Assembly (NCBI RefSeq): GCF_003945595.2
Contig: NW_024104357.1
Location: forward strand, 558,001 to 622,000
DNA: 64,000 nucleotides
Reading direction: 5' to 3'
From: Pipra filicauda
Lineage: Eukaryota; Chordata; Aves; Passeriformes; Pipridae
Part shown: positions 39,606 through 50,199 of the stretch, one piece after another
Position numbering within the stretch: the stretch's first letter is position 1
Layout of the letters: the number at the start of each line of letters is the position of its first letter
Translations under genes and position numbers: made by a program
The notes under the pieces: model-generated
The model's input: only the letters and a program-made list of their open reading frames with translations
Told to the model about the DNA's origin: nothing
The model's database searches: none

Positions 39606-42075
39606 GTAATTTCGTGATGGTCCCTGATCTCACACTCCCTGCTCCAGCTGACTTCATCTGGCTTACTCTTTTGACTCTTTTTATTAAAGTTTTATAATTT
39701 TTCCTTTGGTCAACATAGGCCTGGCTTCTCTTCCTTACCTTACCTCAGTATAAATTAGGCACAGCCACGGTGAAGGCAATTCGAGTAATACCAGCAGAAA
39801 GTGAGGGAAGCATTAGATCCCTGTTTGACAAAATCTTGATCCACAGGCTTTAGACTTGGCACGGCTTAACACCAGTATAATATCCATATCAGCTGGTCGG
39901 CAGTCTGCTGAACCCTATAAGCTTCTCAGGGGCTGTTGCTGCAAAGCTCAGACTCAGGACAAAAAGGCAAAAATATTTCGTAGCCTCGAAAAACAACACA
40001 CTTTCAAATGAAGGATGTAGAATTAATTTGGGAAGGAAATCAAGCTCTTTGTAGCCTGTAGTTTTACATGTAGGTTATTACTTTCATCTTAACAAGTGAA
40101 ATTCTCATGAAATATAGTAATTTGCTGAAAGTGAAAGATCATCTTTCATCATTACTGTCCTGCACTTAATTTTTCTGAGGCTTTCTCTGGCTTCCTCCTC
40201 TGCCACTGAGCAGAGGGTTTGGCCTGTGATTCATTAGCAGCGTTTGAAATCAGTTTTCAAGCACCAGTCCTATTTAACACCCAGCCCAGACTGTAATAAG
40301 GCTGTCAGTGATGTTTTTACTGCCCTGATTGGTGAAGTTAGGAAAATGAAAAATGTGTAACTGGGGATCGAAATATTAGTCAGTCATGGCCCAAACTACC
40401 CTGGGGCAGTGGCAAATATCTGGCACATTTTGGCTTATCCACCGCAGGCTTTATACAGTAAGTGCCCACAGTTAATTCGTATGAACATCCTCAATTATTT
40501 TGGTGCACCTGCAAGAGAATATTCCTTCTTGACCCTGCAATGATAAGAAATAAGTAGCAACGAGGATGAGCTGTACTAATTTGCAGCATTTTATTTATGT
40601 GATAAAGTTATTTGTCCATTTTCAAGTCCAGACAAAATTCAGATTTTGAAAACTGAGATCAAGACCTGTTAAGTATCCAAGAGCATTTGCTATTCCAAAT
40701 TGCTCTCTCAGACCTTTCAGCAATATCAGGGTCAATTGCAGAGGCTGCTAAGGTCAAAATCACTCATGTGGAAAGAGATGATTTATATTACAAGCTATGT
40801 GAAAAAATTGCCAGAAGATATCAAAGCACCTACAGATTATCAAATATTCCATCTTCACAAGTGTGTGGTAGGTAGGTGTTACTTTATTACCCCCTTGCAT
40901 GAATAAAACAGCAGCCAGAAAGGTGAAAGTGAGGAGAAGACAATCCAGGAGTCTTTGCTGTCACTTCTCTTCACACAGCCAGATCTCCTAAGGGGTTATT
41001 CTCCTTTACAGCAATATCCCTCCAACAAGTGCTGCCCAGGAGGGGAAAAAAAAATCCTTCCACTTGATTCCCCCCAGAAATCATAGCATAATTTAATATA
41101 AATGTAAAATGGAATACACAAGCAGAATTACTGCCAAAGAAAGATAGCAATAGAATTAGTCAGAAATCTTTGACACCTCTAACTGTGTAAAGCCTTTCGT
41201 AGGTTTGGTGAGGGGCAAGCAGACCCTCAGCCCTTTTGTGGTGGGTCAGGAGAGCCACACTCTGGGTGAGCTGAGGGACTAGGGTTAAAGGGAAATCCTG
41301 GATGAAACCTTCCTCCAGCCCATAAAGGGCTTTCTGCAGAGCCCTCACTGTGCCCTTTCCCCAAGCAAAATGCAGCAGTAGATTTTTTAAATACATGCCA
41401 GATACCCAAGTGAACATTGCTGGTGCATAACCAGGCTCCGTCGTTGCAGTTTTAGCCTCTGGTGAATTGGAGATAAGATGAAATCCCCCAGAATGATTAC
41501 AACCATTGGTTTAACTTACAGAAAACAGCAAGCTGCCACTAGAAAAAGCTTTTCCATAGGTCAAGCTGCATGGGGTACCACTTGTGAGTTACTGTGTCTT
41601 CATGCCTATGAGTATACATACCCTGGTAATTCAAAATTGTCCTCCTGACCTTCACTTTAAATTGACCTGGACTCGGTGGTTAACCCTCAAGTCTTGGCCC
41701 GGGGTGTCTTGTCATGGAGCACTGTGTGCACTATGCTCTCCCCAGGGCAAGCAGCTCAGTTTTCTTCTATGTCTCTGCTGACACGCTTTCAAATACACCT
41801 TCTCCAGAATCAAAGTTGCAGTTCCCTTTTCATTTATACATAGACGTAGGCGAATAGGGTAATGTTGTGCCCAAAGCCTAAACTCTGGGTACTACAGAAT
41901 AAAATGCTGTCTGTGACGTGTGAAGCAAGAAAGTCCAGGCTTTGCTCAGAGCCCTGCCACGTGTACTCTCTCCTACAAGATGCCCCCAGTATATCCCTGA
42001 TGAGAAGCCTGAGATGTGTTTAGTGCTTATTGCCCACTCTTGCCATGCTCTAATATCTCTTTTTTTCCTACTTAG
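39606..42075 (+). other. KCNMB2: KCNMB2 intron between coding exons 2 and 3
   Basis: A 2,470-bp intron, GTAATT to CTACTTAG. It contains an A9 run near 41047 and no repeat that I recognise. A 62-codon open frame at 40687-40875 is discussed among the rejected items. Confidence 0.9.
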
Positions 42076-42271
42076 TGTCTGGACAGAAGAGACTCAGTGC
42101 TCACTTCTCAATGCATCCATCACAGAAACCTTCAATTGCTCATTTAACTGCGGCCCAGACTGCTGGAAAATCTCTCAGTACCCCTGCCTCCAGGTGTACG
42201 TTAATCTCACCTCTTCTGGTCAGAAGCTCCTGCTCTACCACACCGAGGAAACAATGAAAATTAATTCTGAG
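42076..42271 (+). CDS. KCNMB2: KCNMB2 coding exon 3 (residues 76-141, extracellular loop)
   Basis: This 196-nt exon completes Ser76 and encodes residues 77-141, the first half of the large extracellular loop that sits over the Slo1 pore. It carries cysteines at 84, 97, 101, 105 and 113, which in this family form disulfides within the loop. It also has three N-glycosylation sequons at Asn88 (NAS), Asn96 (NCS) and Asn119 (NLT), at the positions I recall for the mammalian protein. The acceptor is a long pyrimidine tract ending CCTACTTAG (42075), and the donor is GAG|GTAGGA at 42272, leaving phase 0. The last residues read KINSE, where the mammalian protein as I remember it reads KINQK; this difference abuts the splice junction but the junction itself is well formed. 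Confidence 0.97.
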
Positions 42272-44443
42272 GTAGGAGCACAGAATAAAATTTCTTCCTA
42301 AATGGGTTTCTGGAGGGCTGCTCACCTTGTTATACACATTCCTCAGTTTAAAGCAATATAAGGCTTCCAGTTCCTGCTTCACTGGGAAATACAGAGCAGA
42401 GAAGGCAGAAACTGGTGTACAAACTGAGCTCACATGTCTGGAGGGGGTAGTTTTCCACCTCCATCCCACGTGGGGAGCACAGCTCGTGCCACACAGGGTG
42501 CGGTCCTCGAAGGCTGGAGCCTCCTTCCTCCTTTGCAAGTGCTTTACAGGCACAGGGTAGCACCAAGCACTTGTCACATTGATATTATTTCTGAGCTGTG
42601 GACTTCCCATCCAGGTATGGCTCTGCTGGGTAGTGAACACCTCCAGCAGTGTGCATGGAGCATCCACAGTGGTGAGAATGGAAATGGCATCATTACTGCA
42701 GGGCCAGCCAAGGCGGCAGGGAGAGATGAGAGCCCTGTGTCCAACAGCACACGTGTCCCCACCTCCATCTCTGGTGACAAACTTGGCACCCTGAGCATCT
42801 CCACTGAGGTCAGCTGTGCCACTGCTGATGGTGCAAAGATCCTAAAAGTTTGCTCAGTGGGGACTGATGAGATAAAAGCAGCAGCACAAAAATAAAAGCC
42901 CTGGCTTTGGGGTGTGAACAAGCTAAGGAATCAGCTAATTTTATAGCACAGCTTCCCCTGTTCCAGATGTTGAACTGAAAAAATTATTTTGAATAAATCT
43001 GCAGAAGAATTCACCTCTCTGCTTCAGCAAGTACAAGCTCCAGCTTAACTCCAGGTGGGATGGAGACAGCTCCTGTCTGGAGGCTGTAATGAGGCAGCAG
43101 ATGCACAGAAGGCACCTCCCTGCCAGCCACAGCCACAGCTGTGTGGCTGACACAGGGCAGTGCATCACACCCAGGAGAGAGGCCACCTTCACAGGTGGCT
43201 CTTTGCTCCTTCCACAAAGCAAGGCAGAATTGGACTAAGAAATGTCCCACTCCCCACCTTCCTTCATATCTACAGCGCCTGGGGCCCCGGGACTGCAAGT
43301 TGCCGTGAGCTGGGACACAGTGAAATCATTAGACTTACAGGTGCCATATTTGCATTAACTGCTCAGTTATCCAAGGTCACTGGACCCCAAACTATGGGCA
43401 AAGTGCAGCCTGGAACAGCAGAGCCCCAGTTCAACCTGCTCACAACGTAACCTATTGTGTTTCTATTTATGGCAGTCAGTCAGTAGACCAAATTACTTCT
43501 GCATATTAAGATGAAGTGATATTAAAATTAGTCAAAGCACAGCATGGTTGCACTAGGCTGCTTATTCTGCTGGATAATTAACTCCTGTGGCTGAGAGATG
43601 GAGTCCTCTGGATGTGAAGTGTGAAATGGAGATGAGCACCCCTTCCTTCCCCTCTTCTCTGGCATCAGTGCAGGAAGAGGCACTCACTGCCCGTGCAGCC
43701 TCAGGTAGGACACACCCCATTTTCTGCTGGGCACAAGCAAAATCATGACACTCACTCTGCAGGTTGATTAGGACAGATCAGATAAATCTCTGTGCTTCGC
43801 TGATTCAAATAAATCAAGAGATTTGGCATAAATCTCCACATTCTGCTACTGATGATTTTTGCTTGCTGAAATGGACTTTGAAATTCTCCCAGATGCCACC
43901 TTCTCTTAATTTAATGTAGGCACAGTTAATACTTCTCCAGACCAAGGTTGTTTTACAGGTTAATCTCTGCTCTCAGGAGGATTCCTAGGTTTTCCTGACA
44001 TGCTGCTGGCTATGTGACCTGAATCCAAATGCAGTTTTGAATGGAAGTTTGCAAAAATAAAATACCTGGCTTCTTGTGCCCGGCTCAGATCAGCAGAGTT
44101 TCCAAGTTCAGATCAGTGCAACCCATCTCAGCATCCTGGACAAGAGCTCCCTCTTCCCCGGCCAGAGAGCATCCCCATGCAGCAGAATGAGCAGTCCTGA
44201 GCAGCTCTGGATGGTGATGCTCCAATTGGGTCCTAGCTGTGTCTTTCCATCCACCTGCTCAGATCTGTGTTACCCATCTTTCTCCTTGCTAAATAAACAA
44301 AATACAAAAGCCGTCCCTGGCTCACTGAGCTCTGACATCGCTGGAGATGTTGCAGAGCACAGTTCTTACCCTCTGAGGCCACAACAGTGACCTTCAAAAG
44401 GTCAGCACCCCCTCACCAACCTCTCTGCCTCGCTGAGCACCAC

Positions 44444-44463
44444 CACACACACACACACACACA
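44444..44463. repeat. (CA)10 microsatellite
   Basis: Ten perfect CA units, directly visible, in the last large intron of KCNMB2. Likely polymorphic in length. Confidence 0.95.
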
Positions 44464-44934
44464 GCAGCAGCTGGAGCCTGCCTCTCTCCTCTCCCCGCCA
44501 GCCAACGTGGATGGAGCAAAATCCACTTTGATTTTAAATAACGATTTATCCAGGAGACTTGCTGTCTAACCTGGCTGTCAGCTCAGAAGGTGCAGTAAGG
44601 AGTAGCTGCAATTTATATTGAGATCTACAGCATGCTCCTGCCAGTCTCTGGTGGGAATCAGTGGGAAGTCTGTGGATTCCTGTCAAGCTGCTCGAGTCTT
44701 TCCAAGAAAAGCGCACGAGATTTTTCATGGCTTTTCATTGCTCTTGCTGTGCGTACTTTAGCCTTTAGGACAAGCCCAGCCCCTTGTCAATACTACAGAT
44801 GAAATGGTTTAAATGCTTCCATGGCTACACTTTCCTTCCTCAGCTGCCAGAGGCTGTAACAGCCTCTGCGAGAGGTAAATCGGCCAGTTCTCCTCGTGCC
44901 CGCACCACAGAGCCAGGCTGTCCCCATGAGGAAG

Positions 44935-45135
44935 GGCTGTGGTAGTTAAAGCAATTAGAGAGGCCTCATTTTGATCTCATATTATATCATTTTGATTCTT
45001 TTCGTGTCATCGGAGCTGCTGCTGATTTATATCTATGCTCCATAAGGGAGATAACAGGCAGGATTTAATCACCAGAATCAGCTGTAACTGCCTGAGACTC
45101 AGAAATGATGGTGGTTCTCAGGGTTTCTCATTGAA
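44935..45135. promoter_or_regulatory. Candidate intronic conserved noncoding element
   Basis: The segment has GTTAAAGCAATTAGAGAGG, two TTTTGAT cores (TCATTTTGATC and TCATTTTGATTC), GTGTCATCGGAGC and GGGAGATAACAGG (a GATA core). The TTTTGAT repeats and retained CpGs give an enhancer-like look; this is inference only. Confidence 0.25.
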
Positions 45136-45527
45136 GGTTCAGGTATTTATAACCCAGGAGGGAGTTTGCCTGGTGCAAGGAGGGGGAGCAGAGGTGCTCG
45201 GCTGTGGATTCCAGTAGACCCATGTCTAGGCTGGGACTGGAGAATTCTGTCTGGAGTAATCAATATCAGGCCAATGCAGAAATGAAGCTGCTCCAACCCT
45301 TGGTCCAAACCTGTTGCACTTTCCAAAATAAATGTAAATTGACACCCTGACCACTTTCTCACAAAGATTGCCACAGCACATCCTGTCTAAGTTTCCAAGC
45401 TCAGCAAGGACACCAGTCTCAACCACAGATGTATGGCAAGAGTCATGTATTTCACTGCCCAGCCTCAACTGGGAGCTTTTCTGGCAACAGCTTTTTCAGT
45501 GTAACATCATTGATTTAAAGAAAACTG

Positions 45528-45665
45528 CCTCAAGCTTGCCTGGAGAAGTTGTGTGATCTTTGTCCTTGGAGATATTCATAATCTGACTGGACAAGTCCCT
45601 GAGCAAATCTGCACTGAGCAGGGCATTGGACCGGATGTGTCCAGAGGTAGTTCAGACAGGATACC
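45528..45665 (+). mobile_element. CR1 LINE fragment, forward orientation
   Basis: Blocks typical of the avian CR1 3' part are visible in order: AAGCTTGCCTGGAGAAGTTG, TCCTTGGAGATATTCATAAT, CTGACTGGACAAGTCCCTGA, GAGCAGGGCATTGGACC and GTCCAGAGGTAGTTC. The final tail is lost. It is old and diverged, and lies in the intron before the last coding exon in the sense direction. Confidence 0.8.
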
Positions 45666-46439
45666 TATCCAATCCTTTATATTAAGGAAGTAGAGTTGGA
45701 AACTTAGTAAGTTCTGTTTCTCTGGTAGGTCCTTCTTGTGCTGGATTGCAGGTAACACAAGAACCACTTTTGTCACTTTGTATCACAGAACCCTCACTTG
45801 AGGTAGAGCACCAGAAATTCTTTACTTGCAGATTTCCAAGTGTTTGACAATGCAGTTAATAAACCAGCATAGATTCAGTAGTCTACATTCACAGGTGCAG
45901 CATAAAAATTGTGGATATAAAATTCCCTGCCAGGTATTGGAGAAAACTACTGAAGATCAAAAGAAAGAAAACATCAACACATCCCATTATTGTGTCTTCC
46001 TTCTTGTTTATTAATCACCATGAAACACAGCAGACACCATCATGGCAGAGCCTTGGTGCTCTCAAAATTGTGTTTTGGCAAAAGTGGCCAAGTCCTCATT
46101 TAATCACCTCCCTCAGGATACTCCATGGGACTTCCAGAAACAAAAATGTATAGCAACCAAGTAGCAAGAAAAAAAACTCAACAAAACCCCACTTGAAGAT
46201 GAAATACTGCTGTTATGACAGTGATAGCACATAATCTATTAAAAGAAAATGAGGTATGCTTCACTGAGAAATTTCCCCTACTTAGTAGATTATGATATGT
46301 TGAAGAGTCACCGGCACTGGAAGAGGGCTTGTGACTTTGGACATTTGAGGCAAAACTGGTCAGAGCACAAGAGGATATCCTGGATGGAGCAGACATGCAC
46401 CAGCAGGAAGATGGATGAGATATTGCTGCTCTGATATTT

Positions 46440-46680
46440 TCCATCACTAATTTCTAGAACTCTATGAAATATTCATAATGGCAGTGCAGCCATGCTCTGC
46501 CATTAATGCTCCAGTCTGCTAACGCCAGACAACCTTTCTGCTGTGCTTCAAATCATATTCTGTGCTAACAACTTGCCAATGAATCAATCAAATCCTGTTA
46601 TGAGGTTAATCCTTTGATCATAATTAGGACTAGAGATTTGTCGCAGTATGTTACAAAAAAAGTCACAGCAGAGTCATGAA
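46440..46680. promoter_or_regulatory. Candidate intronic enhancer with inverted TAATGGCAG sites and TCF/LEF site
   Basis: Two copies of TAATGGCAG lie in inverted orientation, at 46476-46484 and (as CTGCCATTA) 46497-46505, separated by 12 nt. About 105 nt on is CTTTGATC (46612-46619), a TCF/LEF consensus, followed by ATAATTAGGAC. The stretch also has AATGAATCAATCAAATCC and isolated CpGs (CTAACGCCAG, TTGTCGCAG). The inverted pair would read as a 9-bp stem if transcribed, but flanks do not extend the pairing, so paired protein binding is the simpler reading. Confidence 0.35.
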
Positions 46681-47539
46681 AAAGAACAAAGGGACATTTT
46701 ATAAAGTATGCACATTATAACAATAATAATCAAAAGCCATGGGTCACATTATTGTAATCAAAACATATTTTTTCCTTTAGAAAACTAACTTTCTCATTAA
46801 ATTATCTGGAGCTACTTTAGGTGCCTACCAGGACAAGCAGGTTTGGCAATGCAGGCAGGAGCATGGTGGGACACACTGTCACCCCATAACTACGAGGGAG
46901 CAGTGACCTCCTGGCCCTCCCCCCCCCCCATGCATGTTAAATAAAAAGTCAAGTAGCATCAGATTTCCACCCTTCCTGAAGAAGTTAATCAAAATCCTGC
47001 GTGGGTGTAGAAAACCATCAGGTTTGGAGGGGTGTGAGTGCATGAATGAGAGGAGGAGTGAGGGGCCCTGGGCTGCTCCCATCAGTCTTCTTCCAGACCA
47101 ACAGCAGCAACAGCAAGTTCAAGGGTTTCTGCTCTAGTTAAAAAATGGTCCAGATGTGGCCTCAACCCCTGTGTGTGCCCACCACCTCGCCAGCCCACAC
47201 TAGCTCTTTGCAGGGAATGGTCAGCACAGCCCAGGGCTACTGTCATACATGTCCCATGGAGTATCTTCAATGCATGGACTCCATAACGCAGTTTTTTTAA
47301 TTAACTTGCCTTCAGTGTTCTCTGGAACTATTCTCTGTGTTAGGTAGAGCCACCCCCAAATCTTTTTTTGCTTTGTGACTGAGACTGAAATTCAAGGAGC
47401 ATCTTCAGAGAGAAGGAACTGTTGGAGTTATGCTGGGGTCAAGAGCAAAAACAACACAAAGAACCATCCTGGTACCCAGGCTGATCTTCGGCTAAAGGCT
47501 GAATGAATGTCCTCTGGGCTGTCAGTAGGAAAACTACAT

Positions 47540-47900
47540 TTTCTCCTGGGCTATCTATTTGTCTCTAATAGAGGCATTTGTCGCATGGGAAAATTTGTAT
47601 AAAGGTCTCTCATCATCCCTCTCCTGTGCGAGTGAACTCCCGTGCCCACTATGATCACTTTGATCCGAGCCAAGTGAGATCTAAACTACCAGATTTGTAT
47701 TTACAGAGTCAATTACCCATCTAACTGCGAGCATATGTGTGCCACTTAAGATGAAGAGGTACTTCATCAGTTCTATTTTTGCATGTGTAAATTAGTAATA
47801 ATAATATATTCACCTATCTCACAAGGCACTGTGTAGATTAAAGCATTAATGTTTGAACAGCACTTGGAGGTTCTCCAATGGGAAATTCTGTAGATGTGCA
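47540..47900. promoter_or_regulatory. Candidate intronic enhancer just before the last KCNMB2 coding exon
   Basis: Contains CTTTGATC (47658-47665, TCF/LEF type) in ATGATCACTTTGATCC, a palindromic TGATCA next to it, CTCTAATAGAGG, ACAGAGTCAATTACCC and several CpGs (TTGTCGCATGG, TGTGCGAGTG, CTCCCGTGCC, GATCCGAGCC, CTGCGAGC). It lies within 200-500 bp of the exon at 48061, so splicing control is an alternative role. Composition-based inference. Confidence 0.3.
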
Positions 47901-48060
47901 AAATATTGAGTTTTGCTGTGATAAATTTATTATTAGAGTAATAGTATTCCACTCTTGTCATGAAAAGCATAATCATCTTGAGATTTTCCTGCTTGCCACC
48001 TGAAAACAGACATTGTGCCTGATTTAGAAATGTATTTTTCTCTCTCTGATTCCTTCCCAG

Positions 48061-48345
48061 TGTTCCTACATCCCCAAGTGCGGGAAGAATTATGAGGAAT
48101 CCATGTCTCTGGTGAATGTCGTGATGGAAAACTTCAGGAAGTACCAACGCTTCTCCTGCTTCTATGACCCCGAGGGCGTTCAGAAGAACGTGATATTAAC
48201 CAAACTGTACAGCTCCAATGTGCTGTTCCACTCCCTGTTCTGGCCCACCTGCATGATGATCGGCGGGGTCGCCATCGTTGCGATGGTAAAGCTGACTCAG
48301 TACCTTTCCCTCCTCTGCGAGAGAATCCAAAGGATCAACAGATAG
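48061..48345 (+). CDS. KCNMB2: KCNMB2 terminal coding exon 4 (residues 142-235 and stop)
   Basis: This exon encodes the last 94 residues and the TAG stop at 48343-48345. It starts CSYIPKCGKN with loop cysteines 142 and 148, continues through SLVNVVMENFRKY and Cys174, and then enters the second transmembrane helix around residues 195-217 (VLFHSLFWPTCMM and on to AIVAMVK). It ends in the short cytoplasmic tail LTQYLSLLCERIQRINR, identical to the mammalian C-terminus as I recall it. The acceptor is TCTCTCTGATTCCTTCCCAG, ending at 48060. Joined to the other three exons it gives 708 nt, i.e. 235 residues plus stop, the length of the human protein. No frameshift or premature stop is seen, so the gene looks intact and under purifying selection. 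Confidence 0.98.
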   Translation, partial: CSYIPKCGKNYEESMSLVNVVMENFRKYQRFSCFYDPEGVQKNVILTKLYSSNVLFHSLFWPTCMMIGGVAIVAMVKLTQYLSLLCERIQRINR

Positions 48346-48796
48346 GAATGAAAACTTCTCTGAAATTTAACTACAGCGAAAATACTGTTTTCTCATTCTT
48401 CACCAAAGAACCTTAAGTTTGTAATGTGCAAGTCTGTTCTAAGTTCCTTACGATATTCTTATAAGTAGAGCAATAATGCAAAAGCTGTTCTATATGCAAA
48501 CATGATGTTATTATTATGCAGACAACTGAAGAAGTTACTGTTTTGTGTTGACTGTCTATATGATCTTGTTTTATGCTGGGACTAGTACTTCTTTCTTTTC
48601 TACAGCCAAAATAGGGCTCAGTGTGACCATTTGCCAAGCTTAGTCAATTGACGTTTTCAATGTAAAGAATTCTGGGGAAAATTCACCACTGGATGAAGGG
48701 CAGCCAATCACTTGTGCATCATTGAGGTCTCACATCTAGCTCGGTCCATTCAAAGGATTTATTAATGGCTGCAGGGGGGAAAAAAGCACTGATAAA

Positions 48797-48817
48797 GGGG
48801 GGGGGGGGGGGGGGGGG
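48797..48817. repeat. Poly-G tract (G21) in the KCNMB2 3' UTR
   Basis: Twenty-one consecutive G on the sense strand, about 450 nt after the stop codon. A run this long could form a G-quadruplex in DNA or mRNA. Its exact length may be a sequencing or assembly artefact. Confidence 0.9.
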
Positions 48818-49253
48818 TGTTGTGGTAAGATGGCACAAAAAGGATGTATACTGAGGCCAAGATAAGTGTACAGTATTTTCAGCCTCATCAGGACTTGGTG
48901 ATGCTTTGTGTTTGCTCCCACAGTTCAGAAGTAAATTGTGCCCTATGGTGTTTAAGGTCTTTTGGAAAACACTTTGGAGTTTTGTTGTGTTTTGTTTAGT
49001 GTATACTTTCCTTCTGTCTTATGAACATAATCTTTGTCAATTGCAGAAGCTGTAGCCAAAAAAAAAAAACCACCTTGTTCCATTTTCTATTCTATTCTGA
49101 GCCCTATTGATGGAGGTGGGACCAGAACTCCTTATGTAAAGGTTTATTACTCATTTGTCTTGTATTTGCTACCATATCATTGTAAAGAAAAAAAATAACA
49201 CAATCAGCTATTTTTTCATTTTTTACTTCCAACTATTTTAGATTTTTTACTTG

Positions 49254-49286
49254 ATATATATACAGATATATATATATATATATATA
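49254..49286. repeat. TA dinucleotide repeat
   Basis: An AT/TA repeat of about 33 nt interrupted once by CAG, directly visible in the likely 3' UTR. Confidence 0.9.
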
Positions 49287-50015
49287 AAGAAAAAGCTATA
49301 TTATATCTAGTTGTGAATTGGAACTTGTTTATGGGGGTTTTTTCCTTTGTTTTTACCCACTGGAAAATGAACAGTACAAGTCATGTATTTATAACCTTCA
49401 TCCTTGGATAATATCATAACATGGAGGAGCAGCACTGCAGGATCTTATCCAATATTCATGATGTTGTTTCAGTCAAAGGTCTCTGTTGCTATGACATGGG
49501 AATTGACAAAAATCTTATCCAATTCTGTGGCTCTATTAACTGAATTGTTAGATAATCATCATAACACATCTGGAAGTCTCTCCTGACCTTAACTCAGTAT
49601 GCAGTGCTGGCTGACATGAATTATGATTTACAAGGCCCAGGTGCAATGATTTATTGGAAAAACTGAGATTCTGACTAAAATGTTGTCCTATCTGTCAAAT
49701 ATTTACCGCAGTATACTTGCCAGTATAATTTCATGCACGATTTCTGCATAATTTATTTTTATTCCCCTATAGAAAGCATTCCTTCTTATGTTTTAAAGAC
49801 ACTTCTCTCAGTTTCTCGCGTTGCACCCAGCCTGAAGGACAAATGCAAGGCAGATCCTGGGAGCACACTGTGAACTCATTATTCAGTAGCTCAAAGAAAC
49901 CATATGCAGGCCTACTCAAACTAAGAAACTAACATTTTTCCCTTCAAAAAGACTGCAAAACAAGTATTTTGCCTATTTCATCTCCCTCTATATAAGTACC
50001 TTTCTGCGACATGGC

Positions 50016-50021
50016 ATTAAA
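50016..50021 (+). terminator. Candidate proximal poly(A) signal ATTAAA
   Basis: ATTAAA about 1.67 kb after the KCNMB2 stop codon, followed by A-rich sequence. It is the commonest variant of the canonical signal; usage is unproven. Confidence 0.25.
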
Positions 50022-50193
50022 AATTTCAAGATGTTACAAAACAAGTCATGCAAGTGTAACGTGAGCTGTAAAAAAAAAATATGAGTTCTCAGCAGTGAAA
50101 ATGAACCTGCAATCTTGTAATCAGTAGTACAATTTTCCTTAGGTAATTAAATTCCTTGGGGGCAGGGGAATGATGAAGGTTCCAAAAATATGT

Positions 50194-50199
50194 AATAAA
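50194..50199 (+). terminator. Candidate distal poly(A) signal AATAAA for KCNMB2
   Basis: The canonical hexamer AATAAA lies about 1.85 kb after the stop, in a local TGTAATAAAAATATTAAATT context, with an ATTAAA just downstream and a T-rich stretch (GATTTCAATATTTTCTGCTTT, partly) 20-40 nt further on. This is the best candidate for the transcript end within the flank. Confidence 0.4.

Larger units (their letters stand above)
42272..48060 (+). other. KCNMB2: KCNMB2 intron between coding exons 3 and 4
   Basis: A 5,789-bp intron, GTAGGA to CCTTCCCAG. It contains a (CA)10 microsatellite, one CR1 fragment, a C11 tract (46919-46929) and three blocks with enhancer-like composition (44.94-45.13, 46.44-46.68 and 47.54-47.90 kb). 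No gene is recognised on the minus strand. Confidence 0.9.

Noticed and set aside
40687..40875. 62-codon frame with charged, protein-like composition inside the second intron, considered as a cassette exon
   Set aside because: No convincing acceptor and donor pair around it in phase with its neighbours, and no known KCNMB2 isoform that I recall carries such a segment.
46476..46505. Stem-loop as a microRNA precursor
   Set aside because: The perfect stem is only 9 bp and the flanks do not pair, far short of the ~22 bp or longer stem of a precursor.
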